From Hippasteria phrygiana (lineage: Eukaryota; Echinodermata; Asteroidea; Valvatida; Goniasteridae), in assembly GCA_037893225.1 (NCBI GenBank), contig JAZGUH010000759.1, positions 272,376 to 336,375 of the forward strand: a stretch of 64,000 bases of DNA, in the 5' to 3' direction. Of this stretch, positions 1 to 11,298 are shown one piece after another (position 1 is the stretch's first letter; each line of letters opens with the position of its first letter). A program made the translations under genes and the position numbers. The notes under the pieces are model-generated. The model saw only the letters and a list, made by a program, of their open reading frames with translations. It was not told the DNA's origin and searched no databases.

Positions 1-195
1 ATACAATGTACATCACTCGCATAATAGTAATACTATACTTGTTTGGAAATTGTACATGTACTGTCATGACTGTAGGCATGTACGCGTTGGATCACCGCCT
101 AGCCCAGTATGGACTCCCTTCGCTTTGCGGAGGGAGTCCAGAATATGAAGCTACTGGAAGTGGCCGAAATAAATTTGAAACCTCACTGTAGACAC
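1..195. other. no gene seen
   Basis: I see no coding exon or named repeat here. A short palindrome, ggactccctt...aagggagtcc-like, lies around positions 110-140. Confidence 0.4.
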
Positions 196-1006
196 TAATT
201 TCACGCCCATTGTACTCTTTGTGTCCTTATCTATCTGTCCATGAGTTTCACGAATTCCTTATGCTTCGCTGGCCGACGTTTTTCAGGAAAATACACTCAA
301 AAGCAACGTTAAACTTGTAGACTCTTTTCATCAGTTTCAGACAGAGTATACGTACATTATACGTATGTGTGCGTTTAATTACGCGTGCACGCAAGCACTA
401 GCCTCTCCGCGCGCGTGCATGCACAATGCGCACGCGGAATTTGCCTAGTAACTGTCCCCCTTACGCGCAGGCGCAATAACTTGTGGGCGTTGCAACTTGC
501 GTGACGTTCGTGTTCGTACTGAGGATCCTGCTTTGAATTGACAATACGCCATATTCCTTCAAAACAACGATTACGTCGTTCATAATAACCTCCCAAATTC
601 GTTCTTATTATCGCCTATAGCCCAAAACAGATTTGGAACTTTTTTAAAGTAGGCCTATCATTAGACTACACAGAAAACACTTTTCAAGACCGTACCGCGC
701 AGCCAGCCCAAACGGTAGTGCGCATGCGAGTGGTTGCCAGGCAAATCGCGCCTGCGCTGCACGCAGCAGCATCGCAGAAATTCGGAGGTCGCGCTTGCAC
801 GCACACACGTGTGCTCCGTGGACGTGTATATACAATGTACGTACGTCATGTAACTCGGTATGAAACTGATGAAAAGAGTCTACAAGTTTAACGTTGCTTT
901 TGAGTTTATTTTCCTGGAAAACGTCGGCCAGCATAGCATATGGAATTCCTGAACCTATCGGACAGATAGATAAGGACACAAAGAGTATGTATGGGCATGA
1001 AATAAA
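196..1006. mobile_element. foldback-type non-autonomous element
   Basis: The two ends are long imperfect inverted repeats. The left arm (about 196-345) and right arm (about 868-1006) share the same run of words in reverse complement: a tctttgtgtccttatctatctgt-like block, the gctggccgacgttttc block, and aactcaaaagcaacgtt followed by agactcttttcatcagttt. The outer tips read aatttcacgccca on the left and tgggcatgaaata on the right. The middle (350-860) is GC- and CpG-rich and contains no credible ORF. This is the layout of a foldback or long-TIR MITE. I could not settle the target duplication. Confidence 0.7.
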
Positions 1007-1441
1007 GCTTCTACAACGAGGTAAAACATGAAAAAAAATTTGTTTTGATTTTATTTACTGCGAAATCTCATATCCTGGACGTCAGTCGTAGTGCAATGAA
1101 GACATCGTCCAACCATGGAGGAAGAAATATTCCTTCCTCTATGGTCCAACCTAGGCTAGATCACTGGCACGACGATTAGCGTTGTTGAGCGCAATCTTCA
1201 AAGGCGCGCATTTTTCAAAAAATGCGCAATGTGCAATTTTTAAACACGCAAACTTAGTTTGCGTGCGTGAATTTAAATTTTGCGCATTACAGATGGTGCG
1301 CAATTTTTGAAAATCACGTAATCTATATTATTCAAACAGTAGGAAACCTACCTCCATGACATAATATATACGAATTTGCAAATAATGTGCGCAAACTATA
1401 TTCACGACATCGTGTAGCTCAAGAGCTGAAAAACTCAAAAC
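1007..1441. other. AT-rich intergenic DNA, no gene seen
   Basis: Low-complexity stretches with several gcgcaattttt-like words around 1205-1330 form short inverted repeats. Nothing here supports a gene. Confidence 0.4.
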
Positions 1442-1735
1442 TTAAGTTAAAACCCTCTCCTCTTCACAAATTTGTTGAAAGTAGTCGTAGGACTGGGAGA
1501 CAGTTCTAACCCTTTCAAGAACGCTATAACTTTTTCTCCCTTTTCTCTTCTTACTGTCCGGCTTGTTATGTTGTAGAGGAGTCTGATACAAAATGCCTCG
1601 ACAGAACTCGTAAAAATCGTCAACATCTACCAGGCCTAGTCCGAGTAACTTGGACCCTTTATCGCCTTTTTTAACATTTGGACATGATCTGGCGATAGTA
1701 GGGTCCAAGTACGCGTACGACGATTTTCTATTCAT
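1442..1735 (-). CDS. hypothetical protein fragment (97 codons)
   Basis: An open frame of 97 codons starts MNRKSSYAYLDP and ends EEERVLT. It has a Lys/Arg-rich patch (KKRKGRK) near residue 65 and a YDYFQQICEEE tail. I do not recognise a family. The first 35 or so codons are also present in reverse orientation at 5225-5340, where the frame is broken by a stop after SCPNV. The sequence was therefore duplicated as inverted arms around the elements at 1741-5224. It may be an exon of a mobile-element or host gene captured in the arms. No clear splice sites were found, so coding status is uncertain. Confidence 0.3.
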   Translation of the reverse strand: MNRKSSYAYLDPTIARSCPNVKKGDKGSKLLGLGLVDVDDFYEFCRGILYQTPLQHNKPDSKKRKGRKSYSVLERVRTVSQSYDYFQQICEEERVLT

Positions 1736-1740
1736 TAATT

Positions 1741-2100
1741 AAATACGTCTAAAATCCCAACAAAAACATCAGAATTCACCCCTACAACGGCCACCAGAAT
1801 ACTAGATATGCCACCATCTGAACAAGTGGAGTTCCATGATCAGATGAAGGTACCAAGGTTTACTTACCATCCAAATAAAAAGTGAAATTTACCGTTTAAT
1901 TCCCCGAGTCTTGGAATTCAAACAGTGACCTCTCGACCTTGCATTTATGCGCAGTGCCTGCATGCACCGTGCGACAACCTGTTTATGCCGACGACTGTTT
2001 CGTGAGTGGTACAACGGTCGCGTTACGTGTTCGTGTGTAGATATATTAGAGACCATTAGATTTAATACGCGTACGGGATTGTTGGGATTTTAGACGTATT
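1741..2100. mobile_element. short MITE
   Basis: The element starts with aaatacgtctaaaatcccaac and ends with its exact reverse complement (gttgggattttagacgtattt at about 2080-2100), so it has 20-21-bp terminal inverted repeats and a length of 360 bp. It is non-coding. It abuts the 3.1-kb element directly, so the second element inserted at its right end or in the duplicated target. Confidence 0.65.
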
Positions 2101-2744
2101 TCAGTCCGGGAAAGGTACGAATTCGACAACGTTGTCGTATTTAACAACCATTGTCGTATTTGACAACTTCCGGTGTACCTTAGAGTAGATTCCCCATAGC
2201 GTTGCGTTCTTCGGCATTTAGGCCGTTTCCCTCAATTTTGCTCATGCAATGTTGCCAAAACCTTTTTGTTGACAAACATCACATTCATTCAGTCAAATAC
2301 TTGTACTTTTACCTTAAGGCTTAATCATGTTAATGCTTGGTGTTGAATTCTTGTGAACACTAATTAGCTGCGTCCAGAAATTGAATACATGTAGGCCTAG
2401 CTGCGTATAGACTTGACAAAATGTTAGTAAATTCTTGACAATTTCTTTATCACTTCTGATATACCATTATTATGTATCTCCACTCACAAACCCAACTACA
2501 AGTTTGTCAGAAAATTATTTTTGAACAAACAAACAGACGGGAAATTATTTTCTTATTTTTTGACACATTTTAAAAGGCATTGAATCATTGTGCACTTATA
2601 AAACAAATCTGAAAATTACAGCAAAATTAATTTCTGTTAACTTGGTAGTGGGTAGGTAAACTCAAAACTTATGAACGGAAATGTTCAGTATATCGTATAT
2701 AGATCGAGAGCTTGATGACATTTCATTTTTTTGTGAAATTTCAG

Positions 2745-2894
2745 GGGAAAGTTTGCTCTAGAAAGGCACTGAAGGAAATAAATCAAGGACCACGCCCGGT
2801 AGAGGCCACGCTACGGGACATTAACAACACATTCAGAGAAGAGGGGCGGGGTTGGAATAATGTGATACAGAGTTGCAAAAACGTTTTTTATTAA
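2745..2894 (+). CDS. putative terminal exon inside the 3.1-kb element
   Basis: A pyrimidine-rich tract ends in aaatttcag, a good splice acceptor, and is followed by an in-frame segment of 49 codons starting GKVCSRKALKEINQGPRP and ending CKNVFY before a TAA. A poly(A)-like attaaa follows at once. The translated segment has balanced composition unlike its surroundings. I do not recognise a family. It could be the last exon of the element's own gene or a captured host exon. A chance ORF is possible. Confidence 0.3.
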   Translation, partial: GKVCSRKALKEINQGPRPVEATLRDINNTFREEGRGWNNVIQSCKNVFY

Positions 2895-3855
2895 AAATGA
2901 TTGTTTGAAAAGCAAAAAGGTCATTTTAATACAGATTTATGTGTTGCATTATAGAGTGGTTTCTTGTCGGTAAAAATCTTTGCATATAATTTTCACAGTT
3001 AGAGGCATTGGAAAACAATCTAACTGATATGTTGCGAAAGGATAAACAGTTATTCCACTTGTATAATTATTATATTGCAGTTTTTTTATGAATAGTGTCT
3101 GCAAACTGAAACCTGTCCGATTTTGGAACATTAAAATGGGTGTTATGTTGAAACTTTGCGTGTTGTAGTACCCTTTCTTAATGTCAGTTTTGTTTGGGGG
3201 CTGTGCGAAGTATTTTCTATTTCTAAAGGAATCAAGGATATATGCTACCGGTACCATACGTCTATTTTGTCTTGGTTAGAGGAAAACAGTAATGGAGACG
3301 AGAGAACTTTGCTTTATAAAAAAGAGGTTGTATTAAAAAAATCTAAAAAAATTTAAAACCAATGTTGGAACTTTACAGAACTTTGCATTATAATAAAAAG
3401 CATTTGGTTTTCTGAAAATGCAGACAATTATTATGGGACGCTTTTCGGACCTTTGCTTCATAAAAAAAAGTCTAGTTTCTATTGAATTGAATTGAATTCA
3501 AATTATCGACACTTGTTGTCAATGTCCTTTCATGTAGGCCTACATGGCTGAAAACGCCATTAACACTATCGGGTGCGTGGAGTAGGGCCTACCATTCCTT
3601 TTAAAGCAGGGAGAGGCTGTTTCCTGTACTCTTACTCTTTGTGTAATTTGATGTCTGCAAATTCAGATGAATAGCCGAAATAAAAATCAAAGTCTCTACC
3701 AATTTGTGCTTTATATGAATTACTTATCAATTTGGGGAAATTATATAGCATAAATGAATAATTCTGAACTGATTTATTTATAACTTCCAAAACAAGGAAA
3801 GCAACAAAAAAACATTCTGGCCAGCAAGGCCAATTGCCGATGACCTTGCCAGCAT

Positions 3856-4051
3856 ATGTTGGGTTTGGCGATTAGGCCTGATGGGCAGATCTTGTCTCGA
3901 GACCCAAGGCCAGAATCTTCCAGTTGTGATCACACAATTCCCATCAAATACAAGAGTAGTCCATCAAAAATTCAATTTTATGATGTGATACACAGAAAGA
4001 TGGAAAATGGCAAAAAAAAAAGAAAAAGGAAAGCTGTTTTACAAAGAGCAG
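3856..4051 (+). CDS. putative exon with consensus splice donor
   Basis: An open frame runs from an ATG at 3856 to gagcag followed by gtaagt, a textbook donor, at 4051/4052. The translated part contains PIKYKSSPSKIQFYDVIHRKMENG and then a basic run (KKKRKRKA) that could serve as a nuclear signal. No family is recognised. It lies in the 3.1-kb element, so it may be part of a decayed element-borne gene. Confidence 0.3.
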
Positions 4052-5340
4052 GTAAGTTCAGGATCACGGCGAACATCGTTTCTTTTTGTCAGACAAAGAA
4101 CTAGAAGTGCAAACTATTTAAGGTAAGAAATTGGTTTGTCTGGGATGTTAAAAAACCCAAACGGGCATCCTCAATGATAAGAGAATAAATCATTTGGAAG
4201 CAACAGATGGTACATTACTAGACGTATAGGCTACCCAAATTGTTGCTATCGTCTGACTACAACATAATAGTTCTGGAAAATGACGCCTTACAAAAACCCA
4301 TGCGCCCATCAAAAGAGTGTTGCCAAATGTTGATGAGAAAAGCCTGTGTTGAAAGGAATGTAGACCTAGTACTACGCCCCTGGCTTCGAAATCATCTTGA
4401 CAAAATGAGGGGGAAAATGATAGATTGTTACCGTACCACCACCGCAAGCACAGGGCCGACTAGTTAAGTTGCGCACATGGTGCGGCGTACGTACGATTGA
4501 TTTTTGTATCTGTATGGGTTGAACGCCCGGTTGAACGTTTTGTTTCAGAGTTATGTAATTTTTTGTTACACTCGTCTTGCTGTTTTCTTCTTCTTATAGT
4601 GATTCTTCTTCCAAAACCTTGTGTCTATCATCGTCAAAGTCCGTCTGGGATGCCATTTTCAGCGGTCAAAGAGTGCATTTGTTACAGGCCGCGGGTATCC
4701 CTCTGTTTTCATATTTCCCGCGCAATGTATGAAGCTATTCGTCACGCAGTCACTGCATTCGCACACCTGAAATGGCGCTATATTTCTGTAACACAAATAA
4801 AGTCTTCTTTAAAATTAATAATTTATTTCAGAAAATGGTAGTTCTGAGTTAAAAAATGTATTTTCGAATTCCAGGTGTTATAGTGTAATACCAGTAGGCC
4901 TAACTGAAATCATCGGAAAAGGATGGAGCCTCATGATCACGTTTTTTAACAAAATGGCGTCAAACCGCTGAGACTTCGGAGTTGCGAAAAGTAAACGAAC
5001 ATTTCTTCAAAACGCATGGGCGAGTTTTGAATTTACGCGGATAGAAATGTAGGTAAAGGTTTGTAAATTAATACTATGCAATCAAAGAGTACACATTTTG
5101 CGTACATTTTTCACTTTTTGCGTTTGAAGTTAAAATTGTTGAATACGACAACGATAATCGTTAAAATTTGACAATGGTTGTTAAAAACGACAACGTTGTC
5201 AAATTCGTACTTTTCCCGGACTGATTTAATTAATGAAAAGAAAATCGTCGTACGCGTACTTGGACCCTAGTATTATCGCCAGATCATGTCCAAATGTTTA
5301 AAAAAGGCGATAAAGGGTCCAAGCTACTCGGACTATTTTA

Positions 5341-5887
5341 CTAGGCCTACTGCCCGGCTACAAGGCCTAGCCTGCCCGGCGATTGTGCCATGATGGTACA
5401 GCCGCCATGCGTCTGACGCCGATGTAAAATTCATGTCTACCATGACTCGTGCCTCAGTTGTTGTCCGCAGTGCGCATTTAAAATGTGCGCGCGCAAACTT
5501 TAACTGAAAAAATCAGCAAACAGCCGTTGTATATCGAGCCCCGAGCGAGGCGCGCGTAGTGCCGCTGGCCGATAATCGATCGGAAAACATCTTTCATGTT
5601 CAAAAATCCGCTCCATTACTTTGTACACAGCTGGTTTGTGCATGCACCAATTTGCACGAAAAATTCAATTTTTTTTTCGGGTTTAAATTGATCATATTCT
5701 CATTTTGAGTGGATGGAAAGCTGCATGAATGACTGCTCTACCCCGACGGTGAGTGTTTAGTTGATATATTCAGGGAAACGGAAGATATGGGCAAGATCTT
5801 AAACGACCCTATAAATATAGAATAACTTCCAGCTCTAATGGCGAATCTCACATGTCATAAGCCAAACAAGAGCTGGAATTTTCAAGC
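5341..5887. other. no gene seen
   Basis: Mixed unique-looking sequence without a supported ORF. A CpG-rich patch occurs at about 5460-5580. Confidence 0.4.
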
Positions 5888-5908
5888 TACTGTCACCATA
5901 CAGCCTAC

Positions 5909-7308
5909 TTCCAAAAATGTAAGGCTCTCCGTTAGCCTTACAACGCTAATCTTTTTTGGACCCCTTAACTCAATGGGATTTGCAATACGCTTTGGTTAGA
6001 TCAGTTACAATGTTCTAGAATTCCACTTTCCCAAACGTTAATCTCCCCAGAAAGTTATCTAATCCCTCCTACAGATCTTTGAGACTTTTGCGGCACATTT
6101 GCGGAACATTGAAACGGTCAATTTATTGAGAAATCAGAGTTTTTACTCACCAACCGACGTATTCAGCTGAGATGAACATGTACCACACAGCTGACGACTA
6201 TAGTCCACCAGACTGCGCATGCGCGTGGAGTTGTGGAAGAGATGTGGGGCTCGACCATTTTTTACAGGGGGGGGGTCATCTTTTCTACATCGCGCAACGG
6301 TGATGTGTGCATGACGCGCTTTACACAGTGTTGTGTGTGTTTGAACATTCCTTCGGTTTTCAAATGAACAACGTGAACAAAATAATGACCATCGATCCAG
6401 ATTCTGTTTTTTTCTGATTTGCATAAAATAAAAGCTGGCATTGGCCAAAAACAACATCAGACAAAATGCCAAATATCACTACATATTTAAAGCCACTGCA
6501 GCTAGGGGTTGTGCCTATTTGGGAAAAGTCGTTAACCCTAACACTAACAGCCCAAGGCTTTTTACTAGAATCCTTCCCTAACCACACAAACTCCAACACT
6601 GTGTAGTAAACCAATGGCACATTCTTTGTACTTGGACAAAATCAGGGCATCAAGTCCCATGCAAAGTGATGGTGCCAAGGCTCTACAGTACCCAATCACA
6701 CAAAATTCAACACAAATGGGGCGTTTGATTTTGGCAGGTTAGGGATGGTTAGGGTTAATATAATTTGATTTGTTGCATCATCTAAAAATAGCTACGTGGC
6801 TACCTGCCCTACAATTTAGACGTCTGGGCATAACAAACATTGTCAGGCCAAGGAACCACACTAGGTATAATAGCGTGCCAATAATTATCCACATTCCACA
6901 CATCACCGTTGCGCGATGTAGAAAAGATGACCCCCCCCCCCCCCCCCCTTCAAAAATGGTCGAGCCCCACATCTTTTCCACAACTCCACGCGCATGCGCA
7001 GTCTGGTGGACTATAGTCGTCAGCTGTGTGTTCATCTCAGCTGAATACGTCGGTTGGTGAGTAAAAACTCAGATTTCTCAATAAATTGACCGTTTCAATG
7101 TTCCGCAAATGTGCCGCAAAACTCTCAAAGATCTGTAGGAGGGATTGGATAACTTTCTGGGGAGATTAACGTTTGGGAAAGTGGAATTCTACAACATTGT
7201 AACTGATCTAACCAAAGCGTATTGCAAATCCCATTGAGTTAAGGGTCAAAAAAAGATTAGCGTTGTAACTTTTATGTAAGGCTAACGGAGAGCCTTACAT
7301 TTTTGGAA
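5909..7308. mobile_element. inner foldback element with about 430-bp arms
   Basis: The left arm (5909-6312) and right arm (6893-7308) are near-identical inverted repeats beginning ttccaaaaatgtaaggctctcc. They include the cattgagttaaggg-type block and the accaaccgacgtattcagctg block and end at the cgttgcgcgatgtagaaaagatgacc block, which is next to a G or C homopolymer in each arm. The flanks both read catac-ggcc-tac with small differences, suggesting an imperfect 8-12-bp target duplication. No transposase is visible. The spacer 6313-6892 carries no supported gene. Confidence 0.75.
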
Positions 7309-7328
7309 GTACATACGGCCCTACTCCA

Positions 7329-7790
7329 ATAAACCTTTTCGACATTCTCAAAGCATTCATGGGAACTGCATCAGCCCTAACTGGCATTAGAAGAGCAAGC
7401 ACATTAGAACGGACGTGATTGGTCGCATTGGTCACATGTTCGTTGTCATGCTTGCAAAAATCCTCTTCTGATTGGCTAATAATGTGACATTATTAGCTGT
7501 TCTAATTCCAGAAATTTGCATTCATCAGTAACTGGTACCCTGCATGAGAGGGATTCCCCAATTATTTCCTGTATTTTTATTGCCATTTAAAATTGTTTTT
7601 TCTGGTTATTATTTTCCTTATGTTCCATGCAAAGATATGTGAAAAGGGTATCGCTCAACTCATGACAGATATTTAGCATAAAATCAATTAATATTTGGAC
7701 TGGTTCACAGTGCCATAGGTTTGTGTATAAATTACATGGTTTGTTTGGCCTCCAAACCCACAATGCATTGAGAATGTCGAAAAGGTTTAT
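7329..7790. mobile_element. 462-bp MITE
   Basis: Its ends are ataaaccttttcgacattctcaa and the reverse complement ttgagaatgtcgaaaaggtttat. The flanks are tcca on both sides (7325-7328 and 7791-7794), a likely 4-bp target duplication. It sits in the left arm of the outer foldback, whose sequence ctactcca continues as tccaacggcacc after it. Confidence 0.75.
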
Positions 7791-8794
7791 TCCAACGGCA
7801 CCCCTCACGCTGAGTTTTACAACTGATCGACTTTGATTTAAAATATCTCCCCAAATTCGTATCGCTGAACACTTATAATATCCTGAGATGTTTGCAATTT
7901 CTACCATATATAACAATGCTTACTAAATGCTGAATTCGTCCGGCTTTGAGGTCTTCAAAAATGACAAATAATCCAAAACGTCTTTACATGGAGGACGCCA
8001 TCTTGTATTCATCGCTAGGATCGAGAGAAGTCGGGGCACCCGGCAACCTCGTTCCCATGGTGTCGAGCAGCGCCCTCACCGACACCACAGCTGCTATTGG
8101 AAACGAGGTTGAAAATGAAGTAAGCCATGGGAACGAGGTTGGAGCACCCGGCGGTTGTAGAAAATGGTCTGTCATGAATTATGCATGAGTATGTACGACG
8201 CGCGGTTGTTTCGTATGAGAAGTCAGGGCACGCATAAAACGTCCGCGGATTCGTCGTGTGTGCATACATTGTACATCCGCGCGACGCCTCATGCATGAAT
8301 AATTCATACCATGATACCAAGACCAGTTTCTGCAGCCGCCGAGTATGGTGCCCTGACTTCTCACGAAACAACCGCGCGTCGTACATGACATGCTATCATG
8401 CATAATTCATGACAGACCATTTTCTACAACCGCCGGGTGCGCGCCCCGACTTCTCTCGATCCTCCTATAGCGATGAATACAAGATGGCGTCCTCCATGTA
8501 AAGACTTTTGGAGCATTTGTCATTTTTGAAGACCTCACAGCCGGACGAATTCAGCATTTAGTAAGCATTGTTATATATGGCAGAAATTGCAAACATCTCA
8601 GAAATACAATGATGTATATATAAGTGTTCAGCGATAATAATTTGGGGAGATATTTGAAATCAAAGTCGACCAGTTGTAAAACTCAGCGTGTAGGGGTGCC
8701 GTTGGAGTAGGGCTGTATGGTGACAGTAAAATTAAAAAGCCAGAAGTTAAAAAAGGAACCATTTACAGCCCTATTTTGCAGGGCTAGATAAGGT

Positions 8795-9944
8795 CTAGCC
8801 CTAGAATGACGCTATGATATAGCGTCATAGCGCCCAAGTATGCAAAACAGTCCTATGCTAGAAACCGAAGATCAAAAATCACACTTTACCTGCATAAATA
8901 TTCTTGGCATCATTTTATTCAAACAGTTCAACAGCCCATCTCCCTGTCCGGATAGAAATATTCCTCCAAGAATGTCAAGAACAGGAGATATTTGCGGCGC
9001 AAAATCGTCTCCACGCGACGCTGACTTCACAAACACGAGGAGTAATACCCACATTTAGAACGTTCATCAACAGAGGGCGCAATTTACAGTCGCCGCGTGC
9101 CACAGACATAAATATTGAGCAAGTTCGATCAAGGACTATAGTTAACCATAGTTCGACTAACCCTGATCGAACGCACGCTAGTCGACGATGGTTAGACTAG
9201 TCTAGTCAACGATTCGCGACCAGCCTACCGAGGTTGGTCGCATCGCTGGTTACCAATAGCCGTTTTAATAGCACAGTGCAGAGAGGACCAGTTATCAGAA
9301 AAATGGCGAAAACACGTAAATATTCAGCAGCAGTGAACGATCGTTTTTTGTTACTTTGTCTTTATTTGAACATGTTGAAATAATGCACACGTTACCACTT
9401 GTGACATTGTTGATATACTGAGCAAATATCGTCCGTGTCGCTTTTATCTATGAACACGTCCAAAAACGTAAAAGAACTAGCCACCGCCATTTTCTCATGG
9501 TCGCGTTGACATGACAAGAGTTCGACTAGAGTCGTTCGCACTTCAACTTCAGTGCTCATGCGCTAGTACGTCACGAACCAACCACTAGTTATCCATTGGT
9601 CCCTGATCGAACTTGCTCATTTATGTCTGTGCCGCGTGCACGGCCGAAATTGCGCCCTCTGTTGTTGATGAACATTCAAGACGCGCGGACAAGGTATTAC
9701 TCCTCGTGTTTGTGAAGTCAGCGTCGCGTGGAGACGATTTTGCGCCGCAAATATCTCCTGTTCTTGACATTCTTGGAGGAATATTTCTATCCGGACAGGG
9801 AGATGGGCTGTTGAACTGTTTGAATAAAATTATGCCAAGAATATTTATGCAGGTAAAGTGTGATTTTTGATCGGTTTCTAGCATAGGACTGTTTTGCATA
9901 CTTGGGCGCTAGGACGCTATATCATAGCGTCCTTCTAGGGCTAG
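8795..9944. mobile_element. foldback element carrying an exon-like segment in both arms
   Basis: Left arm 8795-9140 and right arm 9595-9944 are inverted copies sharing ctagccctagaa, the gacgctatgatatagcgtc palindrome, gcgcccaagtatgc, and about 250 bp more. A 17-bp direct repeat, gggctagataaggtcta, lies at 8781-8797 and again at 9938-9954. It contains the target duplication. The loop (9141-9594) is unrelated non-coding DNA. Both arms keep the same open frame and splice-donor-like site, so the arms were duplicated with a gene fragment in them. Confidence 0.75.
9700..9852 (+). pseudogene. exon-like fragment in foldback arm
   Basis: The frame reads LLVFVKSASRGDDFAPQIS, later GGIFLSGQGDGLLNCLNK and PRIFMQ, and then meets ggtaaagtg, a plausible splice donor at 9852/9853. 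The mirror copy on the minus strand in the left arm (about 8890-9045) conserves the same frame with one residue change near the end. I do not recognise the protein. The conserved reading frame in both arms and the donor suggest a captured exon, but recent arm duplication alone would also preserve it. Confidence 0.3.
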
Positions 9945-9954
9945 ATAAGGTCTA

Positions 9955-11298
9955 TCATGTCTATGACTGCAACATGCACTCCCACCCCTCAAAATGGGAT
10001 TTTTTTTCTCATTCCAAAATGACTTTCTACCCGATCCGAAAGCATGCTTCTCTTAATTCTATTGACATCTTGTAATTTTGAACGGTTTATAAATAAGCCA
10101 ATTCGATGTCTCGGGCGCGCAGGGAATTGTGGGACAGAAATTGGATAAACAAACCCATTCGTGTTATGTTGTGCATAGGGATAGCGTACTCAAAAGTAGT
10201 CAATTTCAAACAGTGATAATAAGTATTAGCATGGCTCTAAATCAATTAACAAGTGCCTTGATATCAAAAGGAATATTAACTCTTACGATCCATGGTGATT
10301 ATATAGAAACTTCATTCATTTTGGCAGGAAAATAAAATATCAACAAATCGAACTTTTAACTTGCGCTTTTCACGCGTCAGTGCCGCAACGTTCATCGAAA
10401 TCACATGTAAAACTCTAAATCTCACAAATTGTAACTTTTTTTGAATGTAACTTTATAAATAAAAGGAACGCCAAAAAGCGCCTAAGCTTCGTACACATGA
10501 AGTCCAAACTATTATAAACAGGGTGATATAAAAAGAAAATCAGACAAACCAGGCACATTTAGTCAACAAGTATTTGTATAGATCGAGTACAGAAGCAAAA
10601 CGATTATTTTGTAACAATTATACCCCCGAGACATCTTGCGTGGCGGAAACCAGACTGGTACCGTATTCGTATTGTGCGTGGATGCCATAAGTCCATTCCC
10701 AGACTTAAGTCTGGCTCGCGGTACGGCGACGCATGTTCCGTGTTGCTGCGTTGTGCGAAGCGAGATTTGTAACTAATTTTGCCCGTGTCTAGCTCACGGG
10801 CTGGACGTCCGGTGGGCCCGGACAATGTGCGGGGCTTCGGGAAAAATCACAACTTTTTTGTTCTGAGCGATAAAATGCTGATTCCAAAACCAATGTATAG
10901 TTTATTTAATGGGGTTTCCTATGATGGCAAACATTTCGACAGGTTTGGAAAATTTAGACTTGTAATTATGAAGAAATCCAAGCTGAAATGGAAAAACGCC
11001 TGTCCAAGACGTGCGTTGCTATCGGGCGGAAAGGTTTGTTTATCCAAAAAAATCCGGTCGTCAGGGAGTTGGCGCATGCGCGAGCGAAACATCGAACTGG
11101 CTAAAATCAATGATTATGCAAAGGTACTTATACCTGCACCATGTATAATCAGATAATCGAGATTATGATGAGAATCAACTTTCGTTCTGCTGCCTATCAG
11201 GGCGCCCTCACCAGTTTTTAAAGAGCAATTTCCCCTCCCGCTCAATCGGTTGACCTCCGACCTCTTTGAAAGTACTGCTTTAGCAATATAGGGATGGG
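9955..11298. other. no supported gene; CpG-rich patch
   Basis: A CpG-rich interval lies at about 10620-10850 and holds the palindrome cccagacttaagtctggg-like. An open frame at 10779-11156 (125 codons, basic, no recognised motif) crosses it. Its composition does not look coding, so I do not call it. Confidence 0.35.

Larger units (their letters stand above)
2101..5224. mobile_element. 3.1-kb TIR DNA transposon, non-autonomous or decayed
   Basis: The left end tcagtccgggaaaggtacga is matched at the right end by the reverse complement of tcagtccgggaaaagtacga. Similarity continues through a (t/a)tgacaacgttgtcgt block, giving TIRs of at least 50 bp that are rich in the word gacaac/gttgtc. If the element is CAG...CTG, both flanks read attt, a possible 4-bp target duplication. 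No transposase frame is visible. Two exon-like segments lie inside (2745-2894 and 3856-4051). Confidence 0.65.
1633..5340. repeat. inverted arms enclosing two inserted elements
   Basis: Bases 1633-1743 and 5225-5340 are inverted copies. Both carry the ggacatgatctggcgata block, the gggtccaagtacgcgtacga block and a terminal cattaattaaat. They meet at a palindromic attaattaaat centre into which a small MITE (1741-2100) and a 3.1-kb element (2101-5224) have been placed. The outer limits are where the similarity fades at an aggcctagtcc-type junction. Confidence 0.6.
5888..8729. mobile_element. outer foldback element, split by two younger insertions
   Basis: The tips are inverted: actgtcaccatacagcc at about 5889 and ggctgtatggtgacagt at about 8711-8727. 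The left arm resumes after the insertions at 7309-7328 and 7791-8180, and pairs with 8400-8727. Shared blocks, in order inward, are the ccaacggcacccct block, actcagcgtg, a tcgactttgatt-like block, a gctgaattcgtccggct block, a gaggacgccatcttgtattc block, and the tcgagagaagtcgggg block. The loop is about 8240-8330. Arms are about 350 bp. The left arm is interrupted by elements at 5909-7308 and 7329-7790, so this element is the oldest of the nest. Confidence 0.75.

Noticed and set aside
6143..7060. Frames of 85-109 codons in the foldback arms
   Set aside because: They mirror each other in the inverted arms and contain homopolymer products (poly-Pro/poly-Gly). No coding evidence.
10604..11156. 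125-codon basic protein at 10779-11156
   Set aside because: It lies in a CpG-rich stretch, has no recognised motif, no splice sites and no repeated copy.
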